Shown one piece after another: positions 48,126 to 58,044 of a stretch of 64,000 nucleotides of DNA. The stretch spans positions 310,001 through 374,000 of the forward strand of contig NZ_STFF01000007.1 of NCBI RefSeq assembly GCF_004834005.1, in the 5' to 3' direction. The position numbers were made by a program, and so were the translations under genes. The notes beneath the pieces are model-generated. The model was not told where the DNA came from and did no database searches. It saw only the letters and a list, made by a program, of their open reading frames with translations. Each line of letters opens with the position of its first letter. Position 1 is the stretch's first letter. The DNA is from Niastella caeni (GTDB taxonomy: Bacteria; Bacteroidota; Bacteroidia; Chitinophagales; Chitinophagaceae).

Positions 48126-51100
48126 ATGAAAATTCCCTATTACTTCCACCCCGCGCTGGTATTGCGTACCCCACAATTCCCTCTCTGCCAGGATCTCGAC
48201 GAGCCTGCCATCCGTAACCTCACAGATAACCGGTTGTTCATGGAAGCCATTTACCTGGCTTCGCCTGTATTGTACGATGAATGCATGAAATGGAAAACCG
48301 GGGTGCTTACCGATACGAAGGGGATACAAAAGCTCAGCCGTTCACTGGTAAAATATTTCTGGCGTATGAGCAGCCGCTGCACGCCCTTTGGCCTGTTTTC
48401 AGGCTGCACCGTGGTGCCCTGGGGCGAATCAAAAACCCAGATAACGCATAACCACACCCGTGTAAAAAGGCATACCCGGTTCGATATGCATTATCTCTGC
48501 GCCTTATCGCAAAAGCTGGCAACCCTGCCTGGGATAAAAGAACATTTACGATATTTTCCCAATAACAGTGCTTACCCGGTAGGTGATGAACTCCGTTATA
48601 TTGAATACAAGTATGTGGGAGGTGCACGCATACACCAGATCAGCTCGGTTTCAGATGCCAGTTACCTGCGATTGATCTTGAAAGAGAGCGAAAAAGGCAT
48701 TACCATCGACGAGGCGGCCGCTTTGCTGGTCAATGATGAGATCGGCAGCGAGGAGGCCGCTGCCTTCATAGATGAAATACTGCAGGCGCAACTGCTCACC
48801 AGTGAGTTGGAACCGGCAATTACCGGTGAAGAATTCATATACCAGGTAATAAGCGTGCTGGAGCGCATCTGGCTGGAGAACCAGAATGAAGGCGTGCGCG
48901 AAATTATAGATATCCTCACAGAAGCCAACAGGCAACTGTCGCAGCTCGACCAGCATACCGGTAATGCTGCGGAGCCTTACCGGGCCATTCAAAAATTGCT
49001 CGATAAACTGGATATCCCGTACGACGAGAGCAAATTATTCCAGGCGGATATTATCATCGAAGCAGCTCAGGCCGTAGTGTCAAACACCATACAGCAACAG
49101 CTCCTTTCCGCGCTGTCGTTACTGAACAGGATGACCCTGACACGCACCAACGAAAATTTGCAATCGTTCATACGCCGGTATTACGACCGCTATGAAGATC
49201 GTGAAATGCCCTTACTGGAAGTGCTCGACAATGAATCGGGCATCGGTTATCCCGAAGGCAAAACCGATAATCACACCCCGCTGGTGGAAGACCTGCTGCT
49301 GCCCGATAAAAAAGATTCGGAAGGAACGGTGCGCTGGGGACTGGTTGAAAAATGCCTGGTCAATAAGGTGAACAAAGCGATTGAAACCGGCTCATTTTCC
49401 ATTGACCTGCACGAGAATGAGCTAACCCTTTTTCCTGGTGAAAACTGGGCCGACCTGCCACCATCCCTCGCTGTTATGTTCCGGATGATGGATGCAACTA
49501 CAAATACCATTTTGCTGGAACATGCCTGTGGCAGCAGCGCCGCCAACCTGTTAGGCCGGTTTGCCCATGCCGACAAAGCCATCAACCAGATCGTGCTTGA
49601 CATAACAGCTGCAGAACAAAAAAATGATCCGGAGATCCTGTATGCCGAAATAATACACCTGCCCGAAAGCCGGGTAGGGAATATCCTGCTTCATCCTGCA
49701 TTCCGGGAATATGAAATTCCTTATCTCGCCAAATCTTCGCTGAACGCAGAACACCAGATCCAACTCTCCGACCTGGTTGTTTCCGTAAAAAGCGGCAGGA
49801 TCGTTTTACGCTCCAAAAGATTGAATAAACAGATCATCCCGCGCCTGAGCACAGCACATAATTACAGTTACAATGCCCTTCCGGTTTATCATTTTCTTTG
49901 CGACCTCCAAATGCAAAAGCAACGGTCTTCTGTTTCTTTTAATTGGGGAAGCCTGAAATATCAATACAAATTCCTGCCACGCGTAATGCAGAACAATACA
50001 ATACTGGAGCTGGCCAGTTGGCGATTGTTACGCGGCGATTATGAACATTTGATGACTGCCAAAGAGGAGCAGTTGCCGGAATTATTACAAGCTTTCCGGA
50101 AGGAATGGCGCCTTCCCCGGTACATTGTGCTGGCTGATAGCGATAACGAAATGTTGGTTGACCTGGAGAGCACCATGATGGTAAGGAACTGGCTCGACAT
50201 GGTTAAGAACCGTCCGGGTATGGAACTGAAAGAATTCTACTATCCGGAAAATACGGCAGTGACCGACGGGCAAAACAACACATACTGTAATCAGTTTGTG
50301 GCAACGATCATTAAAGAGCACGCAACCTACAGCGCGCCGAAACAGGTACAAAAAAAAGAACTGCCGCCCGTAACGGCCGATTTTTCCATAGGATCAGAGT
50401 GGCTGTATTATAAATTTTATTGTGGCGTAAAATCGGCCGACAAAATACTGTCAGAGGCCATACAGCCCGCTGTTGACGAACTGCTGCAACGAAAGGCGAT
50501 CGATCAGTTTTTCTTTATCCGTTATTACGACCCCGGGTTCCATATACGGTTGCGTTTACATATGCCCGACGTGTCGGTGATCGGTGAAGTGATCGGTACA
50601 TTGAGCCGCCACATCAGCCAATATGAAAGGATGGGATATATCTACAAAACGCTGACCGATACTTATAAACGTGAGCTGGACCGGTATGGCCGCGGTACTA
50701 TCGAATTGACCGAACAGTTTTTTTACCACGATAGCGAAGCTGTTCTGAAAATGCTGCAGCACACCTGGGGCGATGCACGCGAGCAGATCCGCTGGATCTG
50801 GACCCTGAGATCGATCGATGAACTGCTGAATGGCTTCGGTTTTTCGATTGGCGAAAAACTAAGTCAGATGGAGTCTATGAAAAATGCATTTGCGACAGAG
50901 TTCAACGCCGATAAAATGCTCAACAACCAGTTGAACAATAAATACAGGAAATACCGCAAACAGATAGAACAGGCGCTGGACCCCGTGCAGGACGATACGA
51001 ACGATCTGCAACCAATTATGGCCGTGTTGAAGCAGCGTAGCGAACAATTGGCGCCGGTGATCGATAAAATAAAAGGCAGGCTGCAGATCAACGAGCCCGA

Positions 51101-51278
51101 AGTTACTTTATCTGAATTGCTCTTTAGCTATATCCACATGGTGGTGAACCGGTCGGTATCTTCCAAACCGCGTGTACACGAGCTGGTGATGTACGACCTG
51201 CTGCATCAGTACTACCGGTCGGTGGTTGCCAGGGAAAAGCAAAAAACATCCTCTAAAATAATTGTTAAAGCCGCCTAA
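48126..51278 (+). CDS. lanB: Lantibiotic dehydratase LanB (full length)
   Basis: A 1050-residue enzyme that activates Ser/Thr of the precursor peptides by glutamylation from Glu-tRNA and then eliminates glutamate to give dehydroalanine and dehydrobutyrine. The N-terminal glutamylation domain (about 1-720) begins YYFHPALVLRTPQFPL and contains the conserved SSRCTPFGLFSGCTV segment. The C-terminal elimination domain (SpaB-C type, about 750-1040) begins SEWLYYKFYCGVKSADKILS and has FFFIRYYDPGFHIRLRL. Both domains are in one chain, so it is not a split LanB. Spacing to the ABC transporter is 9 bp. Confidence 0.95.
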   Translation: MKIPYYFHPALVLRTPQFPLCQDLDEPAIRNLTDNRLFMEAIYLASPVLYDECMKWKTGVLTDTKGIQKLSRSLVKYFWRMSSRCTPFGLFSGCTVVPWGESKTQITHNHTRVKRHTRFDMHYLCALSQKLATLPGIKEHLRYFPNNSAYPVGDELRYIEYKYVGGARIHQISSVSDASYLRLILKESEKGITIDEAAALLVNDEIGSEEAAAFIDEILQAQLLTSELEPAITGEEFIYQVISVLERIWLENQNEGVREIIDILTEANRQLSQLDQHTGNAAEPYRAIQKLLDKLDIPYDESKLFQADIIIEAAQAVVSNTIQQQLLSALSLLNRMTLTRTNENLQSFIRRYYDRYEDREMPLLEVLDNESGIGYPEGKTDNHTPLVEDLLLPDKKDSEGTVRWGLVEKCLVNKVNKAIETGSFSIDLHENELTLFPGENWADLPPSLAVMFRMMDATTNTILLEHACGSSAANLLGRFAHADKAINQIVLDITAAEQKNDPEILYAEIIHLPESRVGNILLHPAFREYEIPYLAKSSLNAEHQIQLSDLVVSVKSGRIVLRSKRLNKQIIPRLSTAHNYSYNALPVYHFLCDLQMQKQRSSVSFNWGSLKYQYKFLPRVMQNNTILELASWRLLRGDYEHLMTAKEEQLPELLQAFRKEWRLPRYIVLADSDNEMLVDLESTMMVRNWLDMVKNRPGMELKEFYYPENTAVTDGQNNTYCNQFVATIIKEHATYSAPKQVQKKELPPVTADFSIGSEWLYYKFYCGVKSADKILSEAIQPAVDELLQRKAIDQFFFIRYYDPGFHIRLRLHMPDVSVIGEVIGTLSRHISQYERMGYIYKTLTDTYKRELDRYGRGTIELTEQFFYHDSEAVLKMLQHTWGDAREQIRWIWTLRSIDELLNGFGFSIGEKLSQMESMKNAFATEFNADKMLNNQLNNKYRKYRKQIEQALDPVQDDTNDLQPIMAVLKQRSEQLAPVIDKIKGRLQINEPEVTLSELLFSYIHMVVNRSVSSKPRVHELVMYDLLHQYYRSVVAREKQKTSSKIIVKAA

Positions 51279-51287
51279 CAGTAAAGT

Positions 51288-53474
51288 ATGCTTAAAAAAT
51301 TTCCACACTATAAACAGCACGACGAAATGGATTGCGGGCCTGCATGCCTTCGCATTATCTGTAAATATTATGGCAAGTCATTTCCGCTTGAACATCTCCG
51401 TTCTTTAACGCATACCAATAGAACCGGTTCCAGCCTGCTGGCCCTCAGTGAGGCGGCCGAAAAGCTGGGACTTCGTTCAGTAGGCGCCCGTATCAGCTAT
51501 AAAGACCTGGAAGAATGCAACCCCCTGCCATGTATAGCCTTCTGGAACCAGCACCATTTTATAGTAGTGTACAAGATCAAAAAAGACAGGGTATATGTAT
51601 CTGACCCTGCGCATGGACTGGTTGAATACAGCAAAGAGGAATTCCTGAAAGGATGGTCGCTGGGGAATGAGCAGGGGATCATCCTTTCACTGGAACCATC
51701 GCCTGAATTTATGAAAATGGAAGAAGGCGGCGGCAATGTCAGGGAGAAAGGTTTTGCATTTATCTTTTCCTATCTCACCCGTTACCGTAAGGAGTTGATG
51801 CAGATCCTGATGGGATTGCTGGCCGGCAGCCTGTTGCAATTGATCTTTCCTTTCCTTACCCAAAGCATCGTGGATATTGGGATCCGTCATCATGATATGC
51901 CCTTCATTTATATGATCCTGACGGCGCAACTGATGGTTTTCATTGGTAAAACCACCGTTGAAATGCTGCGTGGTTATATTGTTCTACACCTGAGCAGCCG
52001 GATCAATATTACGTTGCTGTCTGATTTTTTTATTAAGCTCATGAAGCTGCCGTTAGGTTTTTTCGATACCAAAATGATAGGAGATATTCTGCAGCGCATC
52101 GGAGACCATCAGCGCGTGGAAAATTTTCTGACCAGCGGTACGTTCACCACTATTTTTTCGCTGCTTAACCTGGTTGTTTTCAGCATCATTCTTGCTATTT
52201 ATAGCCCGCTTATCTTTTTGGTGTTCCTCGCGGGCAGTGCCTGTTATTTTGTGTGGGTCATTTCATTCCTTAAAAAAAGGGCTAAGCTCGATTACAAACG
52301 GTTCAGCCAGTTGTCGGCCAACCAGGAAAAAAATTTCGAACTAATTTTTGGCATGCAGGAGATCAAGCTGCACAATGCAGAAAGAAAAAAACGGTGGCAA
52401 TGGGAACATCTGCAGGTGAAGTTATTCAGGATAAACCTGAAAAGCCTTACGTTGAAACAGGTGCAATCGGGGGGCGCTTCGGTCATCAATGAGCTGAAGA
52501 ATATTTTCATTTCTTTTCTGGCCGCCAAACTGGTGCTGCAGGGAGATATGACGCTGGGCATGATGTTGTCGGTTTCTTACATTACCGGTCAATTGAATGC
52601 TCCTATTACGCAACTGGTAGAATTTATACAATCATTACAGGATGCCCGCCTGAGTATGGAACGGATCAATGAAATTCACAATAAGCCCGATGAAGAAGCT
52701 GCCTTCGTTAAAAAGATTGAAACAGTGCCGGCCGGTGATATCGTTATCGAAAACCTCTCGTTCAAATACGATACAGATCCCCGCATGCCGGGTATTTTAA
52801 AGAACATCAACTGCGTAATACCTGCTAAAAAAGTGACAGCTATTGTGGGCGCCAGCGGAAGCGGAAAAACCACCCTGCTAAAGTTGTTGCTCAAATTCTA
52901 TGAGCCGGCGGCCGGAGCAATTTATGCCGGCAACACGGCTATAGCGAATATTCACAACAGCAGTTGGCGAAATGCCTGCGGCGTGGTGATGCAGGAAGGA
53001 TTTATTTTCAACGATACCGTTGCCAATAATATAGCAGTGGGTGAAGAAAACATCGATAGAAAACGCCTGCTCGAGGCGGCGCGCGTAGCAAATATTGTTG
53101 AGTTTGTAGATTCACTTCCACTGAAGTTCGAAACAAAGATCGGATCAAATGGTATTGGCATAAGTACCGGTCAGAAGCAGCGCATCCTTATTGCGCGGGC
53201 TATATATAAAAATCCCGACATCCTTTTGTTCGACGAAGCCACCAGTGCGCTCGACACGCAGAATGAACGGATTATTATGGAGAACCTGCAACATTTTTTC
53301 AAGGGAAAAACTGTGATCGTGATCGCTCACCGCCTCAGTACTGTGCGCAATGCAGATAAGATTGTAGTACTCGATAAGGGCGAGCTCACTGAAGTAGGCA
53401 CACACGAAGAACTGATCACCGAAAAAGGATTTTATTTCAATCTCATCAAAAACCAGTTAGAGCTGGGCAATTAA
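51288..53474 (+). CDS. lanT: Peptidase-containing ABC transporter (LanT/C39 type)
   Basis: A 728-residue bifunctional exporter. The N-terminal C39 peptidase (about 1-140) has the catalytic Cys16 in DEMDCGPACLRI, the catalytic His in NQHHFIVVYKI and Asp in VSDPAHG. It cuts leaders after Gly-Gly. A six-helix membrane domain follows (about 165-430). The ATPase has Walker A VGASGSGKTTLL, signature STGQKQRILIARA and Walker B DILLFDEATSALD. It fits the Gly-Gly precursors at 46.7-47.9 and 54.4 kb. The HlyD adaptor gene follows after 12 bp. Confidence 0.95.
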   Translation: MLKKFPHYKQHDEMDCGPACLRIICKYYGKSFPLEHLRSLTHTNRTGSSLLALSEAAEKLGLRSVGARISYKDLEECNPLPCIAFWNQHHFIVVYKIKKDRVYVSDPAHGLVEYSKEEFLKGWSLGNEQGIILSLEPSPEFMKMEEGGGNVREKGFAFIFSYLTRYRKELMQILMGLLAGSLLQLIFPFLTQSIVDIGIRHHDMPFIYMILTAQLMVFIGKTTVEMLRGYIVLHLSSRINITLLSDFFIKLMKLPLGFFDTKMIGDILQRIGDHQRVENFLTSGTFTTIFSLLNLVVFSIILAIYSPLIFLVFLAGSACYFVWVISFLKKRAKLDYKRFSQLSANQEKNFELIFGMQEIKLHNAERKKRWQWEHLQVKLFRINLKSLTLKQVQSGGASVINELKNIFISFLAAKLVLQGDMTLGMMLSVSYITGQLNAPITQLVEFIQSLQDARLSMERINEIHNKPDEEAAFVKKIETVPAGDIVIENLSFKYDTDPRMPGILKNINCVIPAKKVTAIVGASGSGKTTLLKLLLKFYEPAAGAIYAGNTAIANIHNSSWRNACGVVMQEGFIFNDTVANNIAVGEENIDRKRLLEAARVANIVEFVDSLPLKFETKIGSNGIGISTGQKQRILIARAIYKNPDILLFDEATSALDTQNERIIMENLQHFFKGKTVIVIAHRLSTVRNADKIVVLDKGELTEVGTHEELITEKGFYFNLIKNQLELGN

Positions 53475-53486
53475 AAAATTCAAATT

Positions 53487-54203
53487 ATGCCGCAAACATC
53501 CTCTTCCGAAATCACCGTTAATTATGAAGTGAATGAAATACTCGGCGCCACCCCCGGTTTTTTTGTGCGCACCGGCAATTTCCTGTTATTAGGGCTGGTG
53601 GCCATTGCAATGGCTCTTTCTGCAATTATTACCTATCCTGATGTAATTACAGGCGCTGTATCGGTCAATCCTTACAGGGTCGTACAGCTTAAAAGTCCGC
53701 CGGCCGAAACAACAATTGCAGCCATACAGGTGAAAGAAGGGGATACGGTGGCAGCCGGTGATCAACTACTAACGCTGACCGATATGAATAACGGGACAAT
53801 GCATGTACTGTGTGCACCTACCGCAGGCGTTGTTTTTTTTCAACGTATGCTGCCCCTGAACGACCTGGTGGAACCCGGCGCCCTGTTGTTGTACATTCAG
53901 GATCTTTCAGGGCGGTATAAAGTAAAGATCAGGACGAGCCACTACGGCTCCGGCAAAATTCATAAGGGACAAAAAGTATATATCAGCCTCGACAAATTTC
54001 CCCGGGATGAATTTGGCGAACTTACCGCCCGGGTCATTTCCAATCCTTTTTCCGATTCGTTGGGCGTGGTACTGGTAGATGCCGTGCTTACAAAAGATAT
54101 AGCCACCACCTATGGCCGCCATCCTGACCTGGGCCTGGGCGCGGCCGGCACCGCATCGATCGTTACCGGGCGTAAATCTTTTTTTTCCAGGTTATTTCCC
54201 TGA
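53487..54203 (+). CDS. HlyD-family periplasmic adaptor lacking the coiled-coil hairpin
   Basis: A 238-residue adaptor for the ABC exporter. It has one N-terminal membrane helix (FLLLGLVAIAMALSAIITYP) and the first half of a lipoyl domain (VVQLKSPPAETTIAAIQVKE, then GDTVAAGDQLLTLTD). The second half (MHVLCAPTAGVVFF) follows after only a few residues. Normal HlyD proteins place a long alpha-helical hairpin between the two halves, so this adaptor is about 150-200 residues shorter than usual. A beta-barrel region (SLDKFPRDEFGELTARVISN) completes it. It may couple to the outer membrane differently from canonical adaptors, or need a partner. Confidence 0.88.
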   Translation: MPQTSSSEITVNYEVNEILGATPGFFVRTGNFLLLGLVAIAMALSAIITYPDVITGAVSVNPYRVVQLKSPPAETTIAAIQVKEGDTVAAGDQLLTLTDMNNGTMHVLCAPTAGVVFFQRMLPLNDLVEPGALLLYIQDLSGRYKVKIRTSHYGSGKIHKGQKVYISLDKFPRDEFGELTARVISNPFSDSLGVVLVDAVLTKDIATTYGRHPDLGLGAAGTASIVTGRKSFFSRLFP

Positions 54204-54368
54204 GTTACGAACAGGGGGGATGGGTTGGTTATTTTGGTACCTGCAATAAGGCCTTTGGTGTAAAGAAATTTGTAACGTTTGGGATCATGGGTATTTTTAA
54301 CCCGATTCATTAATGTATCTTTCATAACAGGAACCTGCGAAACAACTTTCATTCTAAAACCTTTATTT

Positions 54369-54566
54369 ATGGAAAAAATTCAAAACCAGAAGCCAAAGCT
54401 GAAACTCAACAAACAGGTAATTGCAGTACTGGCCCAAACCGATATGATGAACATTAAAGGAGGCCGGGACGGAATGAATAACAGGTCATGGATAGGATGC
54501 ACCGGCCGCCCTACCAGCATACCTGATATGTCTTTCATTTGCTGCGGGGAGCAAGAGTCGAATTGA
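54369..54566 (+). CDS. Class I lanthipeptide precursor 6 (divergent)
   Basis: A 65-residue precursor with leader P-K-L-K-L-N-K-Q-V-I-A-V-L and Gly-Gly at residues 31-32. The core has Cys44 and a Cys58-Cys59 pair and Ser/Thr at 40, 45, 49, 50 and 55 (RSWIGCTGRPTSIPDMSFIC). It is separated from the other precursors by lanB, lanT and the adaptor gene and is unlike them in sequence, so it may give a different product or act as a signal for the kinase encoded just after it (48 bp between them). Confidence 0.8.
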   Translation: MEKIQNQKPKLKLNKQVIAVLAQTDMMNIKGGRDGMNNRSWIGCTGRPTSIPDMSFICCGEQESN

Positions 54567-54613
54567 CCTTCCCGTCCGTGCCCTCTTTTCCCTTCTTACG
54601 AATCGCCCCATGC

Positions 54614-55729
54614 ATGAAAACCATTCATAAGCATATTTTATTCTGGGTGTTATACACCATTTATTTCAGCATACTGGATTGGATCCAATTGTCCCGGATC
54701 CATGTGCTTGACCAGGTAGTGTATGTTATGATCCATACCTGGATCTTTTATTCTTCCTGGTATTTTCTGAAAAATTTTTCCTTAGCAGGAAGAAAAAAGA
54801 TCTTTAGGACTGCAGCATTACTGCTGATCAGTTTCGGTGTGTTCATTGGCCTCGATTATTTGTATTATTTCCATTTCCACGTGTTCATTTTCCCTGATCA
54901 TAATAAGACACTCGACCTGCGGTACAGGCTCATCGATGGGGTAGTGTGGTATAACCAGTTTTTCCTGTATGCCCTGGGATATTACTATGCACAGCAATCT
55001 ATAAAAAAAGAACGGCGCCTTCGGATGGCTGAGCAGGAGAAGAAAAACCTGTTGGAAGAAAAATTGCAACTCGAACTGGTACATCATAAGTCCGAGAAGG
55101 AACGCATACTCACAGAACATGCGTACCTGCGTGCACAGATCAGCCCGCATTTTTTGCACAACGTCCTAAATTTCTTTTATGCCAAATCCCTCCCTTATTC
55201 ACCTGAATTATCAGATAGTATCTTAACCCTTTCCAGTGTAATGCGATATGCGCTGCAGAATGAAGAAGACAGCAATGGGATGGTATTGCTCGATAAAGAA
55301 GTGGAGCATTTGCAAAATGTAATTAAAATAAACCAGTTACGCTTCAACAAAAAATTGCAGATCCGGTTTACCGTTACCGGCAACCTGGCCGATCTGCGGA
55401 TCATTCCGCTGGTGCTGATCACACTGATAGAGAATTCATTCAAGCATGGAGAGCTCACCGACAGTGCACACCCGGTTACCATTCTGCTGACCGTAAACGA
55501 CAGTAATAAACAATTGTATTTCCGCGTGCATAACCGGAAGAAGAAAGGACCGAAAGAGTTATCGAATGGAATAGGCCTCGATAATACGCGCAGAAGACTG
55601 GACTGGGTATATAAAGACCAATACCGTTTTCTCATTCATGACGAGGAAGAATTTTTTACCACTGAATTATTCCTTCCTGCCCAGGCGGGGTATGGAAATT
55701 ATGCCGATAAAATAAAAAACTATGCTTAG
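54614..55729 (+). CDS. LytS-family sensor histidine kinase
   Basis: A 371-residue membrane kinase starting at the ATG at 54614; a longer frame from 54539 overlaps precursor 6. Four membrane helices fill the first ~150 residues. A coiled coil (RRLRMAEQEKKNLLEEKLQL) leads to the His_kinase box RAQISPHFLHNVLNFFYAKS with the phospho-acceptor His. The HATPase_c domain has LIENSFKHGEL and GIGLDNTRRRL. The gene overlaps its LytTR regulator by 8 bp. Located inside the lanthipeptide locus, it probably senses the product or the peptide and controls its genes. Confidence 0.9.
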   Translation: MKTIHKHILFWVLYTIYFSILDWIQLSRIHVLDQVVYVMIHTWIFYSSWYFLKNFSLAGRKKIFRTAALLLISFGVFIGLDYLYYFHFHVFIFPDHNKTLDLRYRLIDGVVWYNQFFLYALGYYYAQQSIKKERRLRMAEQEKKNLLEEKLQLELVHHKSEKERILTEHAYLRAQISPHFLHNVLNFFYAKSLPYSPELSDSILTLSSVMRYALQNEEDSNGMVLLDKEVEHLQNVIKINQLRFNKKLQIRFTVTGNLADLRIIPLVLITLIENSFKHGELTDSAHPVTILLTVNDSNKQLYFRVHNRKKKGPKELSNGIGLDNTRRRLDWVYKDQYRFLIHDEEEFFTTELFLPAQAGYGNYADKIKNYA

Positions 55730-56447
55730 TTGCCTTATCGTAGATGACGAACAGCATGCCATCGATGTATTGGTGCATTATGTAAAACAGGTGCAGTTTC
55801 TGCAACTGACCGGCGCCTGTACCAATCCGCTGGAGGCGCTTCAAATTGTGAACGAACAAAAAATCGACCTGTTGTTTCTCGATATCCAGATGCCTGATAT
55901 CAGCGGGATCGATTTTATAAAAGCGGCCAATGGGAAAAGCCATTTTATACTCACAACAGCCTACAGTGAGTTTGCTACGCAGGGTTTTGAGCTGGAGGTG
56001 GTGGATTACCTGCTGAAGCCCATACCTTTTCCGCGCTTTCTCAAAGCGGTACAAAGGGTAGTAAATATGACCACGAGGAGCAACCCCGTATTCGACAATT
56101 ACGAGTCGATAGATGGAGATTATATTTTTGTGAAAACCGAATTCAAGGGTAAAATGCTCAAAATAAATTTGCGCGATATCGATTATATAGAAGGCATGAA
56201 GAATTATGTGGCTATCTATCACAATGGCCAGAAAACAATGGCCCTGCTCAACCTGAAGGACCTGGAGCAGCGGTTACCTAAGAAAAATTTCCTGCGCATA
56301 CATAAATCATTTATTGTAGCTATTGCCAAAATAATTGCGGTTGAGGGTAACAGGGTCTTGTTGCGGAATTTGAATACCGAGATCCTGCTGGGGGATGCTT
56401 TCAAAACTGAATTTATGGAGATCATGAAAAGCAAATTAATGGAGTAA
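55722..56447 (+). CDS. LytTR-family response regulator
   Basis: A 241-residue regulator. The receiver domain (about 1-120) has the phospho-acceptor Asp in LLFLDIQMPDISG and Lys in LLKPIPFPRF. The LytTR DNA-binding domain (about 140-238) has DYIEGMKNYVAIYH and FLRIHKSFIVAIAKI. It forms a two-component system with the overlapping kinase gene. Its binding sites would be expected upstream of the precursor genes and of lanC; none can be named with confidence. Confidence 0.92.
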   Translation: MLSCLIVDDEQHAIDVLVHYVKQVQFLQLTGACTNPLEALQIVNEQKIDLLFLDIQMPDISGIDFIKAANGKSHFILTTAYSEFATQGFELEVVDYLLKPIPFPRFLKAVQRVVNMTTRSNPVFDNYESIDGDYIFVKTEFKGKMLKINLRDIDYIEGMKNYVAIYHNGQKTMALLNLKDLEQRLPKKNFLRIHKSFIVAIAKIIAVEGNRVLLRNLNTEILLGDAFKTEFMEIMKSKLME

Positions 56448-56520
56448 AGCATTTTTGTCCATTCAATCGGGCGATTGGTGTAAGCTTTTTAACTATTTTT
56501 TCCCCGTCAATTAACTTTAT

Positions 56521-57717
56521 ATGCAATATATAGTTGATATGCACGAAATTATTCAGGACAGATTAAATACGTTAAACCGCATACTGCAATCGACCAGCAG
56601 TAGCAGTACGCAGAACACTTTTTTTAGCGGCAGGCTGGGTCTGCTTTTTTATTTTTACCATGCTTACCAGGCCACCGACAACTCCGATTTTTACCAGTTG
56701 GGCGAAAAATTGCTGGAAGCCGTTTTTGAAGATCTCAATTCGGGCAACCCCGGTTTAATTGGAACTGCGTTCAGCAGCGGCGGCGCAGGATTGGGTTATG
56801 TGGTAAATGCGTTGAACAAACAACGCCTGATCACCTTCGAGGTGGATAATGAATTTAATGAGCTGGATAAATATTTATTCAACACCGCCCTTTCTCAAAT
56901 TGAAGAAGATTCCATCGATTACCTGCATGGCGCACTCGGCGTGCTGCATTATTTTAACGACCGCGAACAAACGCCGGTTGTTAATGCCTACGTAAATACT
57001 TTGGTGGAAAAACTTTGTGAAAGGGCCGTATATACCGATGCGGGTGTCTGGTTCAGAAACCATGTGATAAAACTGGATGAAAAAGAAAATATCAATTTTG
57101 GTTTGGCCCATGGACTTTCCGGTATACTTATGATCCTGATAAATGCCTGGCCACACGTACAGAATAAAGACCTGGTGAAAAAGGTAGTGAAAGAAGGGAT
57201 CAGCTTTATACTGCGACATAAAATAGACGTTGATTTCAGCAATGAGGAGTATACGGTTTTTCCATTTTCTATTAAACAGGAGGCTTCGGAGATCACGGCA
57301 ACCAGCCGGTTGGCCTGGTGTTACGGCGATCTGAATGAAGTATTGCTTTTTTACCGGTCGCACCAGATGCTGGGAGATGCGCAACTGACCAGCCTGGCCG
57401 ATGTGATCGGAACACAAACATTGCTGCGCAAAACCAGTAAAGCTACCCTGGCCAAAGATTCACATTTTTGTCATGGCGCCAGCGGGCTGGCGCAGTTTTA
57501 TAGAACCTTATATCTTGAAACCGGGAACCTCGCTTACCAGCAGGGATATGAATACTGGATCGAACAAACCGTGATCATGCTCGACAGGGACATGAAAGAG
57601 GGCAGATGGAATGGGAAAGAACATAATTTCCTGGATGGACTGCTTGGGTCGGCCTTTACATTACTTTCCTATGTATCGAATAAAGAGCTGCATTGGAGCA
57701 GGGCATTGTTGCTGTAG
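56521..57717 (+). CDS. lanC: Lanthionine synthetase LanC
   Basis: A 398-residue cyclase that adds Cys thiols to dehydrated residues to make thioether rings. It has the (alpha/alpha)6 LanC fold with all zinc ligands: Cys267 in AWCYGDLNE and Cys317-His318 in FCHGASG. A conserved His is in FGLAHGLSG. It is a normal LanC size, so no domain is missing. The gene stands 73 bp after the regulator gene and may be part of the same operon. A terminator follows closely. Confidence 0.95.
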   Translation: MQYIVDMHEIIQDRLNTLNRILQSTSSSSTQNTFFSGRLGLLFYFYHAYQATDNSDFYQLGEKLLEAVFEDLNSGNPGLIGTAFSSGGAGLGYVVNALNKQRLITFEVDNEFNELDKYLFNTALSQIEEDSIDYLHGALGVLHYFNDREQTPVVNAYVNTLVEKLCERAVYTDAGVWFRNHVIKLDEKENINFGLAHGLSGILMILINAWPHVQNKDLVKKVVKEGISFILRHKIDVDFSNEEYTVFPFSIKQEASEITATSRLAWCYGDLNEVLLFYRSHQMLGDAQLTSLADVIGTQTLLRKTSKATLAKDSHFCHGASGLAQFYRTLYLETGNLAYQQGYEYWIEQTVIMLDRDMKEGRWNGKEHNFLDGLLGSAFTLLSYVSNKELHWSRALLL

Positions 57718-57722
57718 TTATT

Positions 57723-57760
57723 AGGCCGTGCCTCCCTAAGAGGCGGCCTTTTGTTTTTTT
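57723..57760 (+). terminator. Terminator at the end of the lanthipeptide locus
   Basis: AGGCCGTGCCTC / GAGGCGGCCT imperfect stem followed by a T-rich tract, 6 bp after the lanC stop. Confidence 0.75.
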
Positions 57761-57942
57761 GGTTGTTTGAAATTGATCCTTAACTTTAACATATAGAAAA
57801 CCGTTAGTTTACGGAAATTTTATATGTTTTAATTGTTAACCGGAAAAATTAACTATACCCTACTTAATTAATTAGTTTATTGATTATACATATATTATTT
57901 CTGACAACATAATCAACCTAACCAACCAACCTGAACCTGTTT

Positions 57943-58044
57943 ATGAAACCTTACCATTGGCAAATACCCGCCACACAGAATATTTCCTTCGAACAATTCA
58001 ATAAGCCCCGCTTTACTTCCGCTTCTCACGCTCCTGATTCTTAA
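57943..58044 (+). CDS. Possible small ORF (33 aa)
   Basis: A short ORF, MKPYHWQIPATQ... ending in FTSASHAPDS, in the 455-bp spacer between lanC and the first duplicated secreted gene. It has no Cys, no LanB-type leader and no Gly-Gly, so it is not a precursor. No function can be given; it may not be translated. Nothing else is evident in this spacer beyond AT-rich sequence. Confidence 0.2.
   Translation: MKPYHWQIPATQNISFEQFNKPRFTSASHAPDS

Noticed and set aside
47923..48129. 68-codon ORF between precursor 5 and lanB
   Set aside because: It runs through the tRNA-Glu gene and both hairpins; the tRNA explains the sequence.
57943..58044. Seventh lanthipeptide precursor
   Set aside because: The 33-residue ORF has no Cys, no Gly-Gly and no leader motif.
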